From: Forficula auricularia
Taxonomy: Eukaryota; Arthropoda; Insecta; Dermaptera; Forficulidae
Assembly: GCA_024734495.1 (NCBI GenBank)
Contig: JALMQS010000055.1
Location: 8,963,652-9,027,651, forward strand
Reading direction: 5' to 3'
DNA length: 64,000 bases
Part shown: in pieces, positions 1 through 10,892 of the stretch
Position numbering within the stretch: position 1 is the first letter of the stretch
Layout of the letters: each line of letters begins with the position of its first letter
Position numbers and translations under genes: made by a program
The notes under the pieces: generated by a model
Seen by the model: only the letters and a program-made list of their open reading frames with translations
Told to the model about the DNA's origin: nothing
The model's database searches: none

Positions 1-790
1 GTTCGAAAATTTTGAAGATCGGCGGTGCTCAGGAAGTTCACATCTCCCTACAAAAAAGTCGTTTAAAAATTTGCTAAAAATATAAATTCTAGTCCTGTGC
101 TTAGAAAATTATATAGAGTTTTACTTTATTATTTGTATTATATTATCTGAGGTAATATTCTTTCGTTTTAGTTTGTTTTAACATGTAATACTTTATTTGA
201 AATAAACAAATTATTTATAAAACAAATTTTATTTTTATCAAAAACTTATTAATTAATCACCATTATTTTTGATTATTTGATGGAAAAATCAATGTGCCCA
301 AGAGTGTATAATTGTCCCCCCTAGTAGGGGAAGATTGATACAAATCCATTTAAGAAACAAAATGAGATAAGAATTTTATATGATGTTTTATAATCAAAAC
401 TCGACTGAAATCCTATATTAGGTTAACAAATGTATAAATGGAGTGTATTAGTTTTTATTATTACTGTTAGTAAAATCATTTTATTAGTTTTCCAAAAGAA
501 AAAAACGTATCAATGTTCCCGGTTTCCCCTTACCCTAGAAATTGCCACTTCGTGATCAGGGCTATTAGAATTATATCTAGAAGATAAAGAATAGACGGAC
601 CTTAAAGACTTTGACGTCTTTTAGACCAGCAGGGCGAGTATGATGTCTTTAAGATATCTAGAAGATATTTTGATCCTATCAGGGATGGTGCGGAACTCTA
701 GTTTTGTGAGTCCGACTTAAACATGACCGGATTTGTTAGTTTATTATAAAGGTATTTGAAAGTCGTATGTTTTTACAGACTAGTTAATTT
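1..790. other. AT-rich stretch without a recognised gene
   Basis: No supported coding frame, RNA gene or clear repeat is visible. Near 740 the minus strand carries AATAAA, about 55 bases past the stop of the candidate exon at 798-970, so it could be that exon's polyadenylation signal. Confidence 0.4.
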
Positions 791-797
791 TTCTTGG

Positions 798-970
798 TTA
801 GTAATTGATTATACCTATAAATTCGAGAGATTCTTCGGTGGAGACGCTATCTGGGAGGGAGGGTTCATCAGCGATTGAAGGCTGCGACGACGATGAGCCT
901 CGGTTGGCTTTAATCGGCGACGATATTCCGAAAAACGTGAACAAATGCCCGAAAATCGAGGGCATATCAC
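798..970 (-). CDS. Candidate last coding exon of an unidentified gene (partial)
   Basis: Read on the minus strand, this GC-richer block has a pyrimidine-rich tract and acceptor (TATTACTTACAG) ending at 971, then 56 codons and a TAA at 798-800. The exon would start with the last two bases of a split codon. The peptide runs from DMPSIFGHLFTFFG through a Ser/Pro/Glu-rich stretch to the terminus LEFIGIINY. An AATAAA lies about 55 bases further on. Codon composition and GC content differ sharply from the AT-rich surroundings, which is the main argument for coding. The reverse strand is ambiguous: it is also open here and shows a good donor (CCT/GTAAGTAA) at 972/973, but an in-frame TAA at 802-804 and the lack of a compatible acceptor or ATG make it weaker. 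I do not recognise the family. The upstream exon is not identified. Confidence 0.38.
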
Positions 971-1014
971 CTGTAAGTAATAAAAAAAGACAAAACGCGA
1001 TGAGAAACCGAACG

Positions 1015-1142
1015 ACAGGGGACTCCATGGCAGTAGAATGGAGCTCACCGAGTGGAGCTCGCCAACTCCCTCCCGCCCGCCGGCCGAAGTAGCTTCCCCC
1101 ACTCCCTGCCACGACTACCGCCCCTCCGGCCCCCTAACGCTC
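1015..1142. other. GC-rich segment of unknown nature
   Basis: A run of C- and G-rich sequence with several CG dinucleotides, just upstream (minus strand) of the candidate exon. It could be intron, exon or a small CpG-rich regulatory piece. No motif allows a choice. Confidence 0.25.
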
Positions 1143-1409
1143 ACTAGTGGCCTAGTTAACCACTGACATTGTGGGGATAGTGAAAGCAAGGAACACGCCA
1201 AAAACTAGTACTAATACTACTAATCCTAGCACATGCTAATTGAGATGACACCGATTGGATAGATTTTTTATTTCTTCCTTTCTGCCGTATCGGATCAAGT
1301 TCATTAAACAAATGCGAATGACATTGAATCCATATGTAATACCTGTTGAGCTTTTCAATTATGGACAAAATGGTAAATATATGATGGCCATCTTTTGAAA
1401 ATAGGGAAG

Positions 1410-1985
1410 CGGGATAAAATAAACTGCAATGGATCGCCTGAAATTTTAATATGTTTATTTCTTTATTATTAATCAGATATCACTGGTTATTTGAAGTCAA
1501 TGTTGACTTAAAATCAAAAATAGCGATCGATTCTCATCTAATACTTGAGGAATAACAATTTTAGATTGCATTTTTGACTTTTCTATTATTATTGGTGAAG
1601 ACAAGAAGGAATAGACTGAAAATCAAAAATTTTCATCGATTCTCATCTAATACTTGAAGAAATAACAATTCTACATATTTTGACTTTTCGATTATTAGTG
1701 GTATTGCTGAAGACATCGACCTAAAATCAAAAATAGCTCCAATTCTCATCTAACACTTGAAGAATAACTATTCTATATTGCATTTTTAACGTTTTGACGA
1801 TTAGTGGTAATCATTGCTGAAGATATTATATATGGTGCGTCCTTTCTTGCATTCGATTGCAATAAAAAAAATATCGGAAAATCGATTTAGAATCAAAAAT
1901 AGCCAATTGATGTTTTGACCATTAATGATAATCAATGCTGAAAACATGGAGGAATAGATTTAAAATCACCAAAAAGTCCAAATTA
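1410..1985 (+). repeat. Degenerate tandem repeat, unit about 115-120 bp
   Basis: Four to five diverged units each contain ATTCTCATCTAATACTTGA, then TTTTTGAC..TTTCGATTATTA, then GCTGAAGACAT and CTTAAAATCAAAAATAG. The same array, with the same leader (AATAAACTGCAAYGGATCG and a TTATTAATCAGATATCACT block), recurs at 33500-34010, and in reverse at 44690-45020. The shared leader shows that the array moves as part of a larger mobile unit. Confidence 0.75.
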
Positions 1986-1989
1986 TTTT

Positions 1990-3220
1990 TTGGTAAACAA
2001 CAACTCAACCATCAAATCTACAATAATACTATGATCTGATTAAAATTTTCATACCATTTTTGATATCGGGTTAAATATCGGTATACACATATTCTGTAAA
2101 TTTTATGTTTGTATTTTATTTAGTTTACAAGTAGCCCTGCACTTACAGACAAATATAAAGTCAGTGTATCGACCAATAAAATTCCGTTTTACTTGTGAAC
2201 GGGATCTTTAAAATAGTCAAAATAATAAACTCTACAAAATTTATTATTATTATTATTTTAAATAATTTTATAAAATTCACTTTCATAAATCGTTACTGAT
2301 TTTTAAATCGAAAGACTTTGAATTTAGAAGAGGGACACACACTTGTTCAGAATGGATTATTATAAATTGTTATTATTATTTATTTATTTCTTATTTTGAG
2401 CCACGTCAGCTTAAGTTCATTAAATAACGCGAATAACATTGAATCCATATTTTATATCTATTGAGCTTTTCTCTCACACACGAATGAGGACAAAATATTT
2501 TTCGCCCCACTCCTAACTTCCGTCTATAAACACACATTTTTAATCAATAAAAATAAAATATTCATTGAGTGAAAAAAATATTTCTTTTTTCAATTTCATA
2601 CACGTAATTATTAAAATCGTACTCCTATCAGTGGAATATTGATTCAGCCAAATTTTCATAAGAAACAGCACTGTGTGTAATGTAATTTGTTTTAATTTCC
2701 ACCATCATGGAAACTATTAAATATATTTATATTGAAAAGTTAACAGGCGGATTCAATAATGTATTGATAACCTATGAATCTGAATGATTAATTAATCATC
2801 AGATCTTAAAACAATAGTCATTCATAATTAGAAAGTTAATTCGAAATTACCATTTTATCCTAGTTTTTTTTAACATTAAAAACAAGACCTTTAAAAATTT
2901 CACCAACATAAAAACTTAGATTAATATATTTAGAGCGAGGAATTCGACTTCCCAGGTAATTTAGAGGATTAAATAATATACAAATTTGAAAAATACAAAT
3001 AAAATTAATCAAAATCATCTACTGATCTATATGTAAACTTAGGGAATGCGTTATCTAATTTGAATATTTTTAAGGCCATTTCTACAAGCATAATTTTATA
3101 TTCTGAAGAAATTTAAATGTTCTATTAAATACACAGCGTTTTAGTTTATATTTTGAAGTGCTCTTGCTAACTACTATTAATAGATACCTGATCTGTATAA
3201 CAGATTGAATATTTCTAATT
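1990..3220. other. AT-rich sequence, no gene seen
   Basis: Only short chance frames and A/T-rich simple sequence. Nothing is supported. Confidence 0.4.
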
Positions 3221-3223
3221 AAA

Positions 3224-3264
3224 AGACTGATGACGAAGTTCAAACCTTCGAAACTATAGTCTCT
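3224..3264 (+). ncRNA. Hammerhead ribozyme-like motif, class A, complete core
   Basis: The order expected for a minimal type I hammerhead is present: CTGATGA (3227-3233), a helix II hairpin with GAAG...CTTC, GAAA (3250-3253), the self-complementary CTATAG (3254-3259) as a tiny helix III, then the cleavage dinucleotide TC (3260-3261). AGA and TCT on either side can pair as the start of helix I. Such motifs are known from Penelope-like elements and animal retrozymes. A conserved tail at 3300-3415 follows, as at the other class A copies. Activity is inferred only. Confidence 0.72.
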
Positions 3265-3299
3265 AACAATTAAATTTTATAAATTATCTGCGTATTCAT

Positions 3300-3415
3300 T
3301 ATATAGAGGTTTATATTTATTTGCATCATGGATAGGATAACCTCATTGATTTCTCCTTATGTATCAACATACCTATACTCTCGATAAACTAGTCTTTTCA
3401 ATTAAATTATTTATT
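3300..3415 (+). repeat. Penelope/retrozyme-like tail following class A ribozyme
   Basis: TTTATTTGCATCA..., then AACCTCATTGATTTCTC and TATGTATCAAC..., ending TCTTTTCAATTAA. The same tail follows the ribozyme motif at 26470-26575 and 37265-37375, appears alone at 51225-51325, and lies in reverse at 52985-53040 and 26215-26275. Its constant position downstream of the motif indicates one repeat family. Confidence 0.6.
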
Positions 3416-3759
3416 TATTTATTGGAAAACTTATTTTTTATAGAATCCAGAAGAGAAGTATCAATAAATTAACAAAAATAAAAAAAATTGTTTATTTTTT
3501 AATTTATCATAAATTTTTAATTTATTTTTATCAAAGTATTTACATATTTACGAGCCCCGTCCCATCCCAATTGGCCCACTAATATTTTTTCTTTTTAAAT
3601 AAAATTATGCTAATTCACGGTAAATTTAATTTAAATATTTATTTTTATTATCATTTGGAACAACATTTTAAGCAATTTAAAACATTTTATTGTAACATTT
3701 AACTTAAAAATTATTTTTTAATTGTTAAAAACAAGGAAAACATACAAAATCCAAAACCT

Positions 3760-4830
3760 TTACCACTGTGTGACGTCGCCTTTATTTTTAATTCTTTTGG
3801 GCAACGTACTTATTAAGTTTTGACACTCATATTGAGTGAAAGTATCCCAAATATTTTGAAGTTTGTGTTTTAATTTCACTACGTTTCTAGCTGGTTGTAT
3901 TCGTAATAGCTTTTTCATTGTGTGCCAAAGAGTTTCTATTGGTGACAAGTCGGGACTGTTTGCCACCCACTCCAAAAGTGGAACATTATGATCAAAAAGC
4001 CATTTTAAAGATTTTCTTGATGTATGGCAGGCCGCCCCGTCTTGTTGGAACACAAAATTATTATTATTCTGCAATGCATCTGCCATTGTTGGAAGTAACG
4101 ATTTTTTTAAATCTTTAAATATTTATTGGTGTTTACAATTACATCAATGAAGTGAAGTTTTCCAACACCTCTAGCAGACATTGAACCCCATACCATAACT
4201 GAAGCAGGAAATTTTACTTTCTTTTTTAAACAATCTGAATTGAAAGCTTCATTTTTCTGACGAATAACTCTGCTTAGATTGTCCCCTACACAAACTTCAA
4301 AAAGAGACTCATTACTCCAATGGACAATATTCCATTCATCACTCGTCCAATTAATGTGACTTTTAGCCCATTTAAGCCGGTTTTTCTTTTGTTTTAATGT
4401 CAAGAGTGGCTTTTCTTTCACCTAAAAAAAATGAGTAAAATTACAAAAAAAAATTTGGAATAAGTTCCAATAAAATTACCTTGTAAGTTTTAAAACCTAA
4501 CCTAAGGGCTTCTCTATGGCACGTGGATCTTGAAACACTTCGCCCCACAGCATCGCTCCAAAGAACAGATAATTCACCATAGTTTGAACGCCTGTTTTTT
4601 CGAATAATCTTCTTCAATGCCCGTTTATCAGCATCTGTTATTTTGGATTTCGACGCATACCGAGGTTTTGTAGCTATTGTACCCGTTGTTTTATAAACTC
4701 GAATAATATTTCTGACAGTAAACTTTGATAAATTAACTAGATCGCCAATTTCCGCGTTAGATTTTCCCTTTTTAAATAAATTGATAATAATTGAGCGAAT
4801 TTTTTCATCAACAACCTTTCCACGAGTCAT
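3760..4830 (-). pseudogene. Tc1-like transposase, intron-containing, frameshifted
   Basis: Exon 1 (from ATG at 4830 or an earlier one at 4854, to 4480) encodes an N-terminal helix-turn-helix DNA-binding region: MTRGKVVDEKIRSIIINLFK, then a second HTH with RRSNYGELS. Exon 2 starts at 4421 and continues in frame after removal of a 58-base intron. It carries the catalytic core: WSNESLF where the family has an Asp, a second block QQDGAACHTS, and SPDLSPIETLW with the Glu 34 residues after that Asp. Between about 4107 and 4100 a one-base shift moves the frame before LLPTMADALQ. The C-terminus ends at DVTQW, TAG. The first catalytic Asp replaced by Asn, together with the frameshift, predicts an inactive enzyme. 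Total length fits the usual 340 or so residues. Confidence 0.85.
4422..4479 (-). other. 58-bp GT-AG intron in the Tc1 transposase gene
   Basis: On the minus strand exon 1 ends ACTTACAAG, the intron starts GTAATTTTATTGG and ends with a T-rich tract and TTTTTAG, and exon 2 begins GTGAAAG. Removing it joins FKTYK to VKEKPLLT in one frame. This matches the continuous alignment expected between the DNA-binding and catalytic parts of Tc1-like transposases. Unspliced, the frame would read into a stop within 13 codons. Confidence 0.8.
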
Positions 4831-5330
4831 TTTTACTAATAATAAACAAAACAAACTTTCTTTTGTTGGAAAAAGCCAAAGCCTACTTGATTATTTCACA
4901 TATTCAAAGATTCTTAAAAAAAAAATCGTGAAAAGCAAAGAACTATTTTTTTATAAAAAATATGTTTTTATACAATTAAAAAATAATTTTAAGTTAAATG
5001 TTACAATAAAATGTTTTAAATTGTTTAAAATGTTGTTCCAAATGATAATAAAAATAAATATTTAAACTAAATTTACCGTGAATTAGCATAATTTTATTTA
5101 AAAAGAAAAAATATTGGTGAGCCAATTGAGATGGGACGGGGCTCATATAATCATTTCTATTAATTTTATAAAAAATTTTAAAAATATGTACTAGGTACTT
5201 TGTTAGAGATTAATTAACTTCAAAGTTATCAGGTTCAGTTCTAAATAGATACAATAAGTTTAAGCATTTTGTTTTATTGTTTTAAAATAAAAGAATATAA
5301 ATTAAACTGAACAATAATGATACCTTCTAG

Positions 5331-5400
5331 AACAGTGGTTCCTAACATGAGGGTAATTGCCCCCATGTGGGTAAAAGAGCTACTTGAACGGGGTAATCAG
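5331..5400 (+). repeat. hAT-like terminal sequence (single end)
   Basis: CAGTGGTTCCTAACATGAGGG resembles the CAGNGGTTCCNAA start common to hAT elements and MITEs. It is followed by a GGGTAA-rich stretch like that at 39627. No matching partner end or TSD was found. Confidence 0.35.
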
Positions 5401-5726
5401 ACTAATTAATATAGTATAATAATTTTTATATTTAAATAGTAATTATATATCAAAGTTCTACAAATTGAAACTGAAAGAACACTGATAAATTTCCGTAAAA
5501 AACAAATGGTAAATTTAAAACAAATGATAAAATTAGGTTTGTTACAGAAAATAAATAATTGATAAGACTTTAAATTTATTTGGGCCTAAAGCCGACTTTT
5601 GAAATAAAAATTACTCAGCCACCCCCCCCCCAAAAAAAAAAAAAAATTACCTTCCTCAATTAAACAAAGAGACAAATGTAGTAACAATTTACCATTTTTT
5701 GTATCTATATATCTACCTATGTTTTA

Positions 5727-6180
5727 CAGCAGTGGCTCTTAGCCTTTTTTGAAGTTGAGTAAATTTTGATTTCAAGAACTTTTAAATAACCTTCTTTATA
5801 TGCCACTTTAGTAAATTAATATCATTTTTGAAATATTTTTCAAAAGTGTATGTTTCTCTAATTTGGAAAAATGCGAATCAAGCAGATGAGAACCGCAGTG
5901 ATTTCTCTTTAAGAAAAAAATGACATTTGACAATGATTTTTCTTTACATTTCGGACATTTATAAACTCGAAAGGAAAGTTCATTTAAATACCTTGCTCTC
6001 CAGATGAGCGTTCTTATTAATAAAACAATACTATAAATAAATAATAATAATTTCTAGTGGGTCACATGTCCTCTTTCGATTATTTATTATTTATATTAAA
6101 CATTTGCTTGGTATGCTATAGGAATTAAACCATTGCCCTTAACCTTTAACTCCAAAGGAAAGAGTTAGTGACCTCTGCTG
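5727..6180. mobile_element. Possible hAT-type MITE
   Basis: The left end CAGCAGTGGCTCTTAGCC and the reverse complement of the right end (CAGCAGAGGTCACTAACTC) are similar inverted termini. The interior is AT-rich without coding. The flanking eight bases do not match, so the boundaries or the call may be wrong. Confidence 0.35.
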
Positions 6181-6189
6181 TTGCATAAT

Positions 6190-7050
6190 ACTTTAATAAT
6201 ATACATTTCCGAAAATACCATATTGCTCTGTCTTGAAATATTTAACATCAATTAAGAGAAATAAAATGTCTCTCTGGTTGTCTGTCAGAACATTCTAAAT
6301 CCTATACTAAATAAGATAGAGACGACATTTATCAAATGGTGCGTTTTTTTTATTTACGGTGAGTTAAATAATTTTGGTCGCGATGATATCATGTAAAAAT
6401 ATTAATGATTTAACTAAATATTTGTCAAACAAAAAGAAATAGAAAAAAATTTCCTTAGAAAAATGATCTTGACATTTGATGAGTATTTGTCAACCTGGGT
6501 TTTTCTTAAATGAAATATCAAGCAAGGTATCAAGGAGGGGGAAAAATAAGAGGAAGTAGAAGATTTTATTTAAATTTTTATAGTCAACATTTCTAAGAGT
6601 CCTGATTATGTTTCCAGAACAGATTGGTTACCCCTATGACCAATGTGTCTTTACCCAATACCCATTGATAAAAAAAATATGAGAAAGTAAAACTAAAGAG
6701 TTATTATGATTATTATTGGTTTACCATTTTTCTATACTCATTAAAATAAAATTTATTTTATATTATGAATTCATATTTTTTAATATTTGATCCCTTTGCC
6801 ATACCATTGTCATTGAAATTCTCTTCATATTTTAGCATAAAAAGAAATATTACAAAGCAGTGCTTCCCAGAGTGGGCGGTGAAACAATTCAGGAGGGTTT
6901 AGATATTTGGTGGGAGGCTGAAGAAACAAAAATGGAGAAAATTTTCAATTTCTGAAATTAATTTTTTAATAGAAAAAGAAAATTGAAAAAAAAATTAAAT
7001 TTTTTCCACTTTGTCCGAGAGTTTTGATTGGGATGTGGTTGGTTGACCCC
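6190..7050. other. AT-rich non-coding interval
   Basis: No gene visible. CAGTGCTTCCCAGAGTGGGC at about 6860 looks like another hAT-type end without a partner. Confidence 0.35.
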
Positions 7051-7054
7051 CTTG

Positions 7055-8865
7055 TTCGGGGCTGTTATCATTTTTATAAGAAAATTCTCAAATTTTTACC
7101 ATCAAATCATTGATGTTTTAAATAATTATTCCCGAAATTTGAACTTGATCGTCTGTCCCATTACCGACAAATAAATTATTGAAAATTGTCCTTTTAACAT
7201 GGAAGTAAATGGACCGAGCTTTTTAAAGGGCTATAACTTCTATACAAATTATACCATTTTCAACAAATTTATACAGATCAATAAATCAACTTTTATGAAT
7301 CGAATACATTTTTCAATAGATTTGACAGTCTAGTTAATTAGTTATTCATTAATGGAAAAATAAAGTTATTTGCAGACAACAGAATATAACAAAAGTACTA
7401 GTGTAGAATTCCAACTCTATTTCTTGAAATCATTTTGTAATGTTTTTATAATGAGAAAAAATTTATCTCAATATTCTTTTTACTTTCACATTTCTATGCA
7501 TAGAATATAATGTGGAAGTATTGCGATGCCCTGTCTGGGTCCTGACTCTGAGATCTTGTATCTCAGAGATGAAAAAAAGTTAATTTAATTTTGTAAGTTC
7601 TAGATGGAAGGAATCGATGGCCTTAATAGTTGCAAACCGAATCCTGCGTTTTCGTCTCAAAGCTACGAAATTCAAAACATAAGCTCAATATAGCTAAAAG
7701 GAGTACAGGAGCAAGCTTGGTTGAAATCGGAAAAACCGGAAATGGACATTTACATGAAAGATTTTTCGTTTTTTTTTTGATTTTCTCAAAAACTGCTCGA
7801 ACGAAATTGGTTGAAATCGGAAAAACCGGAAATGGACATTTACATGAAAGATTTTTCGTTTTTTTTTGATTTATCTCAAAAAACTGCTCGAACGAAATTG
7901 GTTGAAATCGGAAAACCGGAAATGGACATTTACATGAAAGATTTTTCGTTTTTTTTTGATTTTCTCAAAAACTGCTCGAACGAAATTGGTTGAAATCGGA
8001 AAACCGGAAATGGACATTTACATGAAAGATTTTTCGTTTTTTTATTTTCTCAAAAACTGCTCGAACGATTTTTTAAAAAATTAGTGTATTTATCAAGTGT
8101 CATGAGTTAATAGTTGTGTTAAATTTTTAATCCGACTGTAAAAAAGGAAGGGGTTGTAAATTAGGAGTGCCGTAAAATAAATATTTTAATCGTTCATATC
8201 TCGTCTTCGGAAAGTCGCAGAGCCTTGAAATTTGAAACTTAAGCTATCTAGAGGCTACAAGAAGTATAACAAGATTTTGGATAAAATAGAAAAACCGGAA
8301 GTTGATGTTTACGTACGTAAGAATTTACCACCCCCTGCGTTTCGCAACCATAAGTCTCAGAGATACGAAATTCGAAACTTAAGCTTGATATAGGCTAGAA
8401 GGAGTACATCAAGCTTTTGGTTGAAATCGGAAGACCGGAAGTGGACATTTAAATGAAAGTTTCGTTTATTTTTGATTTTCTCAAAAACGGCTCCAACGGT
8501 TTTTTTTAAAATTAGTGTATTTATCAAGTTCAAGACGCCTGGTAAATACAGTAATTTTTAAACAAATCGTTTGAGCCGTTTTTTGAAAAAATAAAAAAAC
8601 GAAATAAAGGAAGGGGGTGTAAATTAGTAGTGTCGCGATGACTTCAAATAAATGAAAATGTGAAGGTTGTGTGGTGAACACACCAAATGTTTATTAATAT
8701 TATCAAAACAAAGATTTTTATTCGAAATTAACATCATTATTACCATTTTTTAAAATTTAAAAAAACTATAGTAGGCAGACGTTGTCACTCTTCATAAATA
8801 CAGAAGATTTTTTCGAAGATCGACCAGATAGATAGATAAGCTGTCCCAAACTCCCTTAAGTAAAA
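7055..8865 (+). repeat. Dispersed repeat, copy 1, split by an insertion (7490-8685)
   Basis: Segments 7055-7485 and 8686-8865 are collinear with 26655-27000 and 27235-27620. Shared landmarks are GTTCGGGGCTG near the start, AACATGGAAGTAAATGGACC in the middle, and ATTTTTTCGAAGATC..CCAGATAGAT at the end. Copy 1 is interrupted by about 1.2 kb holding the tandem array; copy 2 is interrupted elsewhere by a ribozyme-bearing insertion. Confidence 0.75.
7718..8068 (+). repeat. Minisatellite, four units of about 89 bp
   Basis: Near-identical units start GGTTGAAATCGGAAAA, continue CGGAAATGGACATTTACATG and CGTTTTTTTTTGATTT, and end CTCAAAAACTGCTCGAACG. Units differ mainly by single-base length changes in the T and A runs. 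A diverged fifth unit lies at about 8415-8510. The open frames running through it are products of the repetition, not genes. Confidence 0.9.
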
Positions 8866-8869
8866 ATTC

Positions 8870-9086
8870 GAAAACTCTAGATCGGCGCCACCTAGCTTTT
8901 CCCCGCTCACACAGAGGCCCTGTACTGTAGAGAGATCGCTATCCAGGGGTAAAGTGTTCACCCGAATTTTGGAATTTCTTAATCATTTAAAAAACAATTC
9001 CAGAATTAACATGTTGAAACATCGTGCATTCTGATGAAAATATCTCTCTAATCTAGGGCATTTCAGCTGAAGTCACATCAGATTTT
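8870..9086. other. Unassigned AT-rich interval
   Basis: Contains GGCGCCACCTAGC and a short GC-richer piece near 8880-8950. No gene or repeat was recognised. Confidence 0.3.
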
Positions 9087-9093
9087 AGAAGAT

Positions 9094-9268
9094 TTTTTTT
9101 TGGCTTTTCGGCCTTTCTAGCCATAAGCCCATTTACGATACTGTTTATTTTATTAAATTTGTCTCTACCCCGGGGTCAGATTTTAGCCGGATACCTCGAC
9201 TGGGATTCGAACCCAGGTCCACTTGGTTATCAGGTTGACACGCAACCACCTAGCCTATCCGACCCTCC
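9094..9268 (-). mobile_element. tRNA-derived SINE, family S1, copy 1
   Basis: Read on the minus strand the element begins with a tRNA-like head: an A-box-like GGCTAGGTGGTT, then a B box within GGGTTCGAATCCCAG. The body contains CAGTATCGTAAATGGGCTTATGG and ends GGCCGAAAAGCC plus an A run. The 7-bp TSD AGAAGAT lies at 9087-9093 and 9269-9275. A second copy lies in opposite orientation at 9932-10111. Boxes, tail and TSD together make a retroposed SINE very likely. Confidence 0.88.
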
Positions 9269-9275
9269 AGAAGAT

Positions 9276-9922
9276 ATTAATTTAAAAGGGGAAAAATTAA
9301 TAAAATAATTTTCTAAATATGTAGAATTAACATAAGAAATTATTGAATATATTATCTAACTTTTGCGGTTCATTAAAAAAATCTTTCAATTAATTGGATA
9401 AATTTGATTTGCATAAAAATTAAAGTCCAAAACCTGTATAAATAAATTAAATAGATTTTCCATTGGATTTAGCGCATTTTTGTTTCCTCCATTAATATAA
9501 AAAACGGATTAAGTGTTATTTGCTTTCCATCCGGAAATAATCCTTTTGTTCGTAATGAAATCAATAAAATGTTCTTTTTTTTCATACTGCCGTTTTATCT
9601 CGATTTAATTTCAATTTATAATTAGAAGCAGAGAGTGTGTTGCAACAAAAGTTCACTTATATCACAATTTCCTCAAGGACTCTGATTGATTTCAATTGAA
9701 ACAACCTTGAATTTTAATAGGAGATACCGATATATTAAATAAATAACTTAAAAGTTCTCTTTATCTCCTTTTGATTTACGTACTATAATAATTTTAATTA
9801 TAGTACAACCGGCAAGTACTCTTCACCTACTCTCTGGCGGGCTGATGTATTGATACCACTCGGAATTTATTTGTTTATTTTGTTAAACATCAACAATGTC
9901 TGAACGTGGAGAAAATAATAAT
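9276..9922. other. AT-rich interval between the two SINEs
   Basis: No coding or recognisable mobile sequence. Confidence 0.4.
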
Positions 9923-9931
9923 TTCTCTGTT

Positions 9932-10111
9932 GGGGACTGGTTAGGCTAGGTGTTAGCGTACCAGCATGCTAACCAAGTGAACCCGGGTTCGAATCCGACT
10001 CGAGGGATCCGATAAAAATCTGATCACTGGGTAGAGACACATTTAAAAAATAATAATAATAAGTATCGTAAATTGGCTTATGGCTAGAAAGACCGAAAAG
10101 CCAAAAAAAAA
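9932..10111 (+). mobile_element. tRNA-derived SINE, family S1, copy 2
   Basis: Same family as 9094-9268. The head GGGGACTGGTTAGGCTAGGTG holds the A box, GGGTTCGAATCC the B box. The body carries AAGTATCGTAAATTGGCTTA and the end ACCGAAAAGCC plus A run. The flanking TSD TTCTCTGTT (9923-9931) and TTCGCTGTT (10112-10120) differ by one base. Confidence 0.86.
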
Positions 10112-10184
10112 TTCGCTGTTTGTTTAGTTTCCGAAACCCGCGAAAATTCAAAAATGAATTCTAGGTAGTTAGTTCTATATTTTT

Positions 10185-10892
10185 ACTTTACCATACAGGG
10201 TATGGTCAAGTATTGTAATCGTGCACGAAAAAGTGTTTTTTTCCTTCTTTTTTTCGAAATATCTCAAAAACAGTTGAAACTATTTTGATTAAAAAAATTG
10301 AGCGAATCCATGGCATTTCGCTCTACAAAAAAGGCTCTAATAAGTAAACATCGAAAAAAAAATATTTTTCGAGATAATAATTGTGTTGTCAAAATGTCTA
10401 TTAGTCTGTCTGGTTGTCTGGTTGTCCGGTTGGGTGTCCGTTAGTCTGTGCGTTACCAAATTTTTGTGGACGAGCTAGCTCAAAAACTAGTGGGAATATC
10501 GAAACCAAATTTCACACCTAGTTTTGGTCCATTGAGATTAAGAGCTGATTAGATTTTGGTGTATATCGAGCCTAAATCAAGGGGGTGGAAGGGGAGGGTT
10601 AAAAATTAAATATCTAGGCCATTTGAGCAAACTCAACCAAATTTTGTATACATTATCAGTGGACTCCAGAAGTCTAAAAATGCAAAAACTAACCATCCAA
10701 AATGGGGGGGGGCAAAAAATGAAAATCTTGACCATTTACCAAACTCAAACCAAATTTTGTATACATAATCAGTGGGACCCCAGAAGTATAAAGATGCAAA
10801 AACTAACCCCCCCCCCCCCATACATGATTATAAAACATTTTAGGGGCCAGGTTGTATGGTAAAGTCAACTGGATGGCCAGATCAGAACACGT
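10185..10892 (+). mobile_element. ACTTTACCATACA family element (R), copy 1
   Basis: Starts ACTTTACCATACAGGGTATGG. Its other end contains the inverted GTTGTATGGTAAAGT followed by CAGAACACGT. The inside has GTGCGTTACCAAATTTTTGTGG, GAGCTAGCTCAAAAACTAG and short G/C runs. Copies 2 (16603-17503) and 3 (18248-19156, reversed) share the full layout. No protein is encoded, so it is a non-autonomous element or satellite-like repeat; its class is unknown. Confidence 0.7.

Larger units (their letters stand above)
3551..5145 (-). mobile_element. Tc1-like DNA transposon with long inverted repeats
   Basis: Terminal inverted repeats begin GAGCCCCGTCCCAT just inside TA dinucleotides (3549-3550 and 5146-5147). 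Near-identity continues inward for roughly 200 bases on each side (3551-3750 and 4930-5145), much longer than the simplest Tc1 TIRs. Length is 1595 bp. The minus strand carries one transposase gene broken by a short intron and one frameshift. The TA duplication and DD34E-type transposase place it in the Tc1/mariner superfamily. Confidence 0.9.

Noticed and set aside
805..1092. Plus-strand reading of the 0.8-1.1 kb block as a coding exon
   Set aside because: An in-frame TAA stands at 802-804, there is no ATG, and no acceptor gives the right frame. The minus-strand model fits better, though the GTAAGT donor keeps this open.
5727..6180. Confident hAT call with TSD
   Set aside because: Termini look right but the flanks do not match, so it is listed with low confidence only.
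7630..7993. Open frames with repeated peptide (GNGHLHERFF)
   Set aside because: They come from the 89-bp minisatellite and are not genes.
9094..10111. True tRNA genes at the two S1 copies
   Set aside because: A and B boxes are present, but no full cloverleaf forms, and bodies, A tails and TSDs mark them as SINEs.
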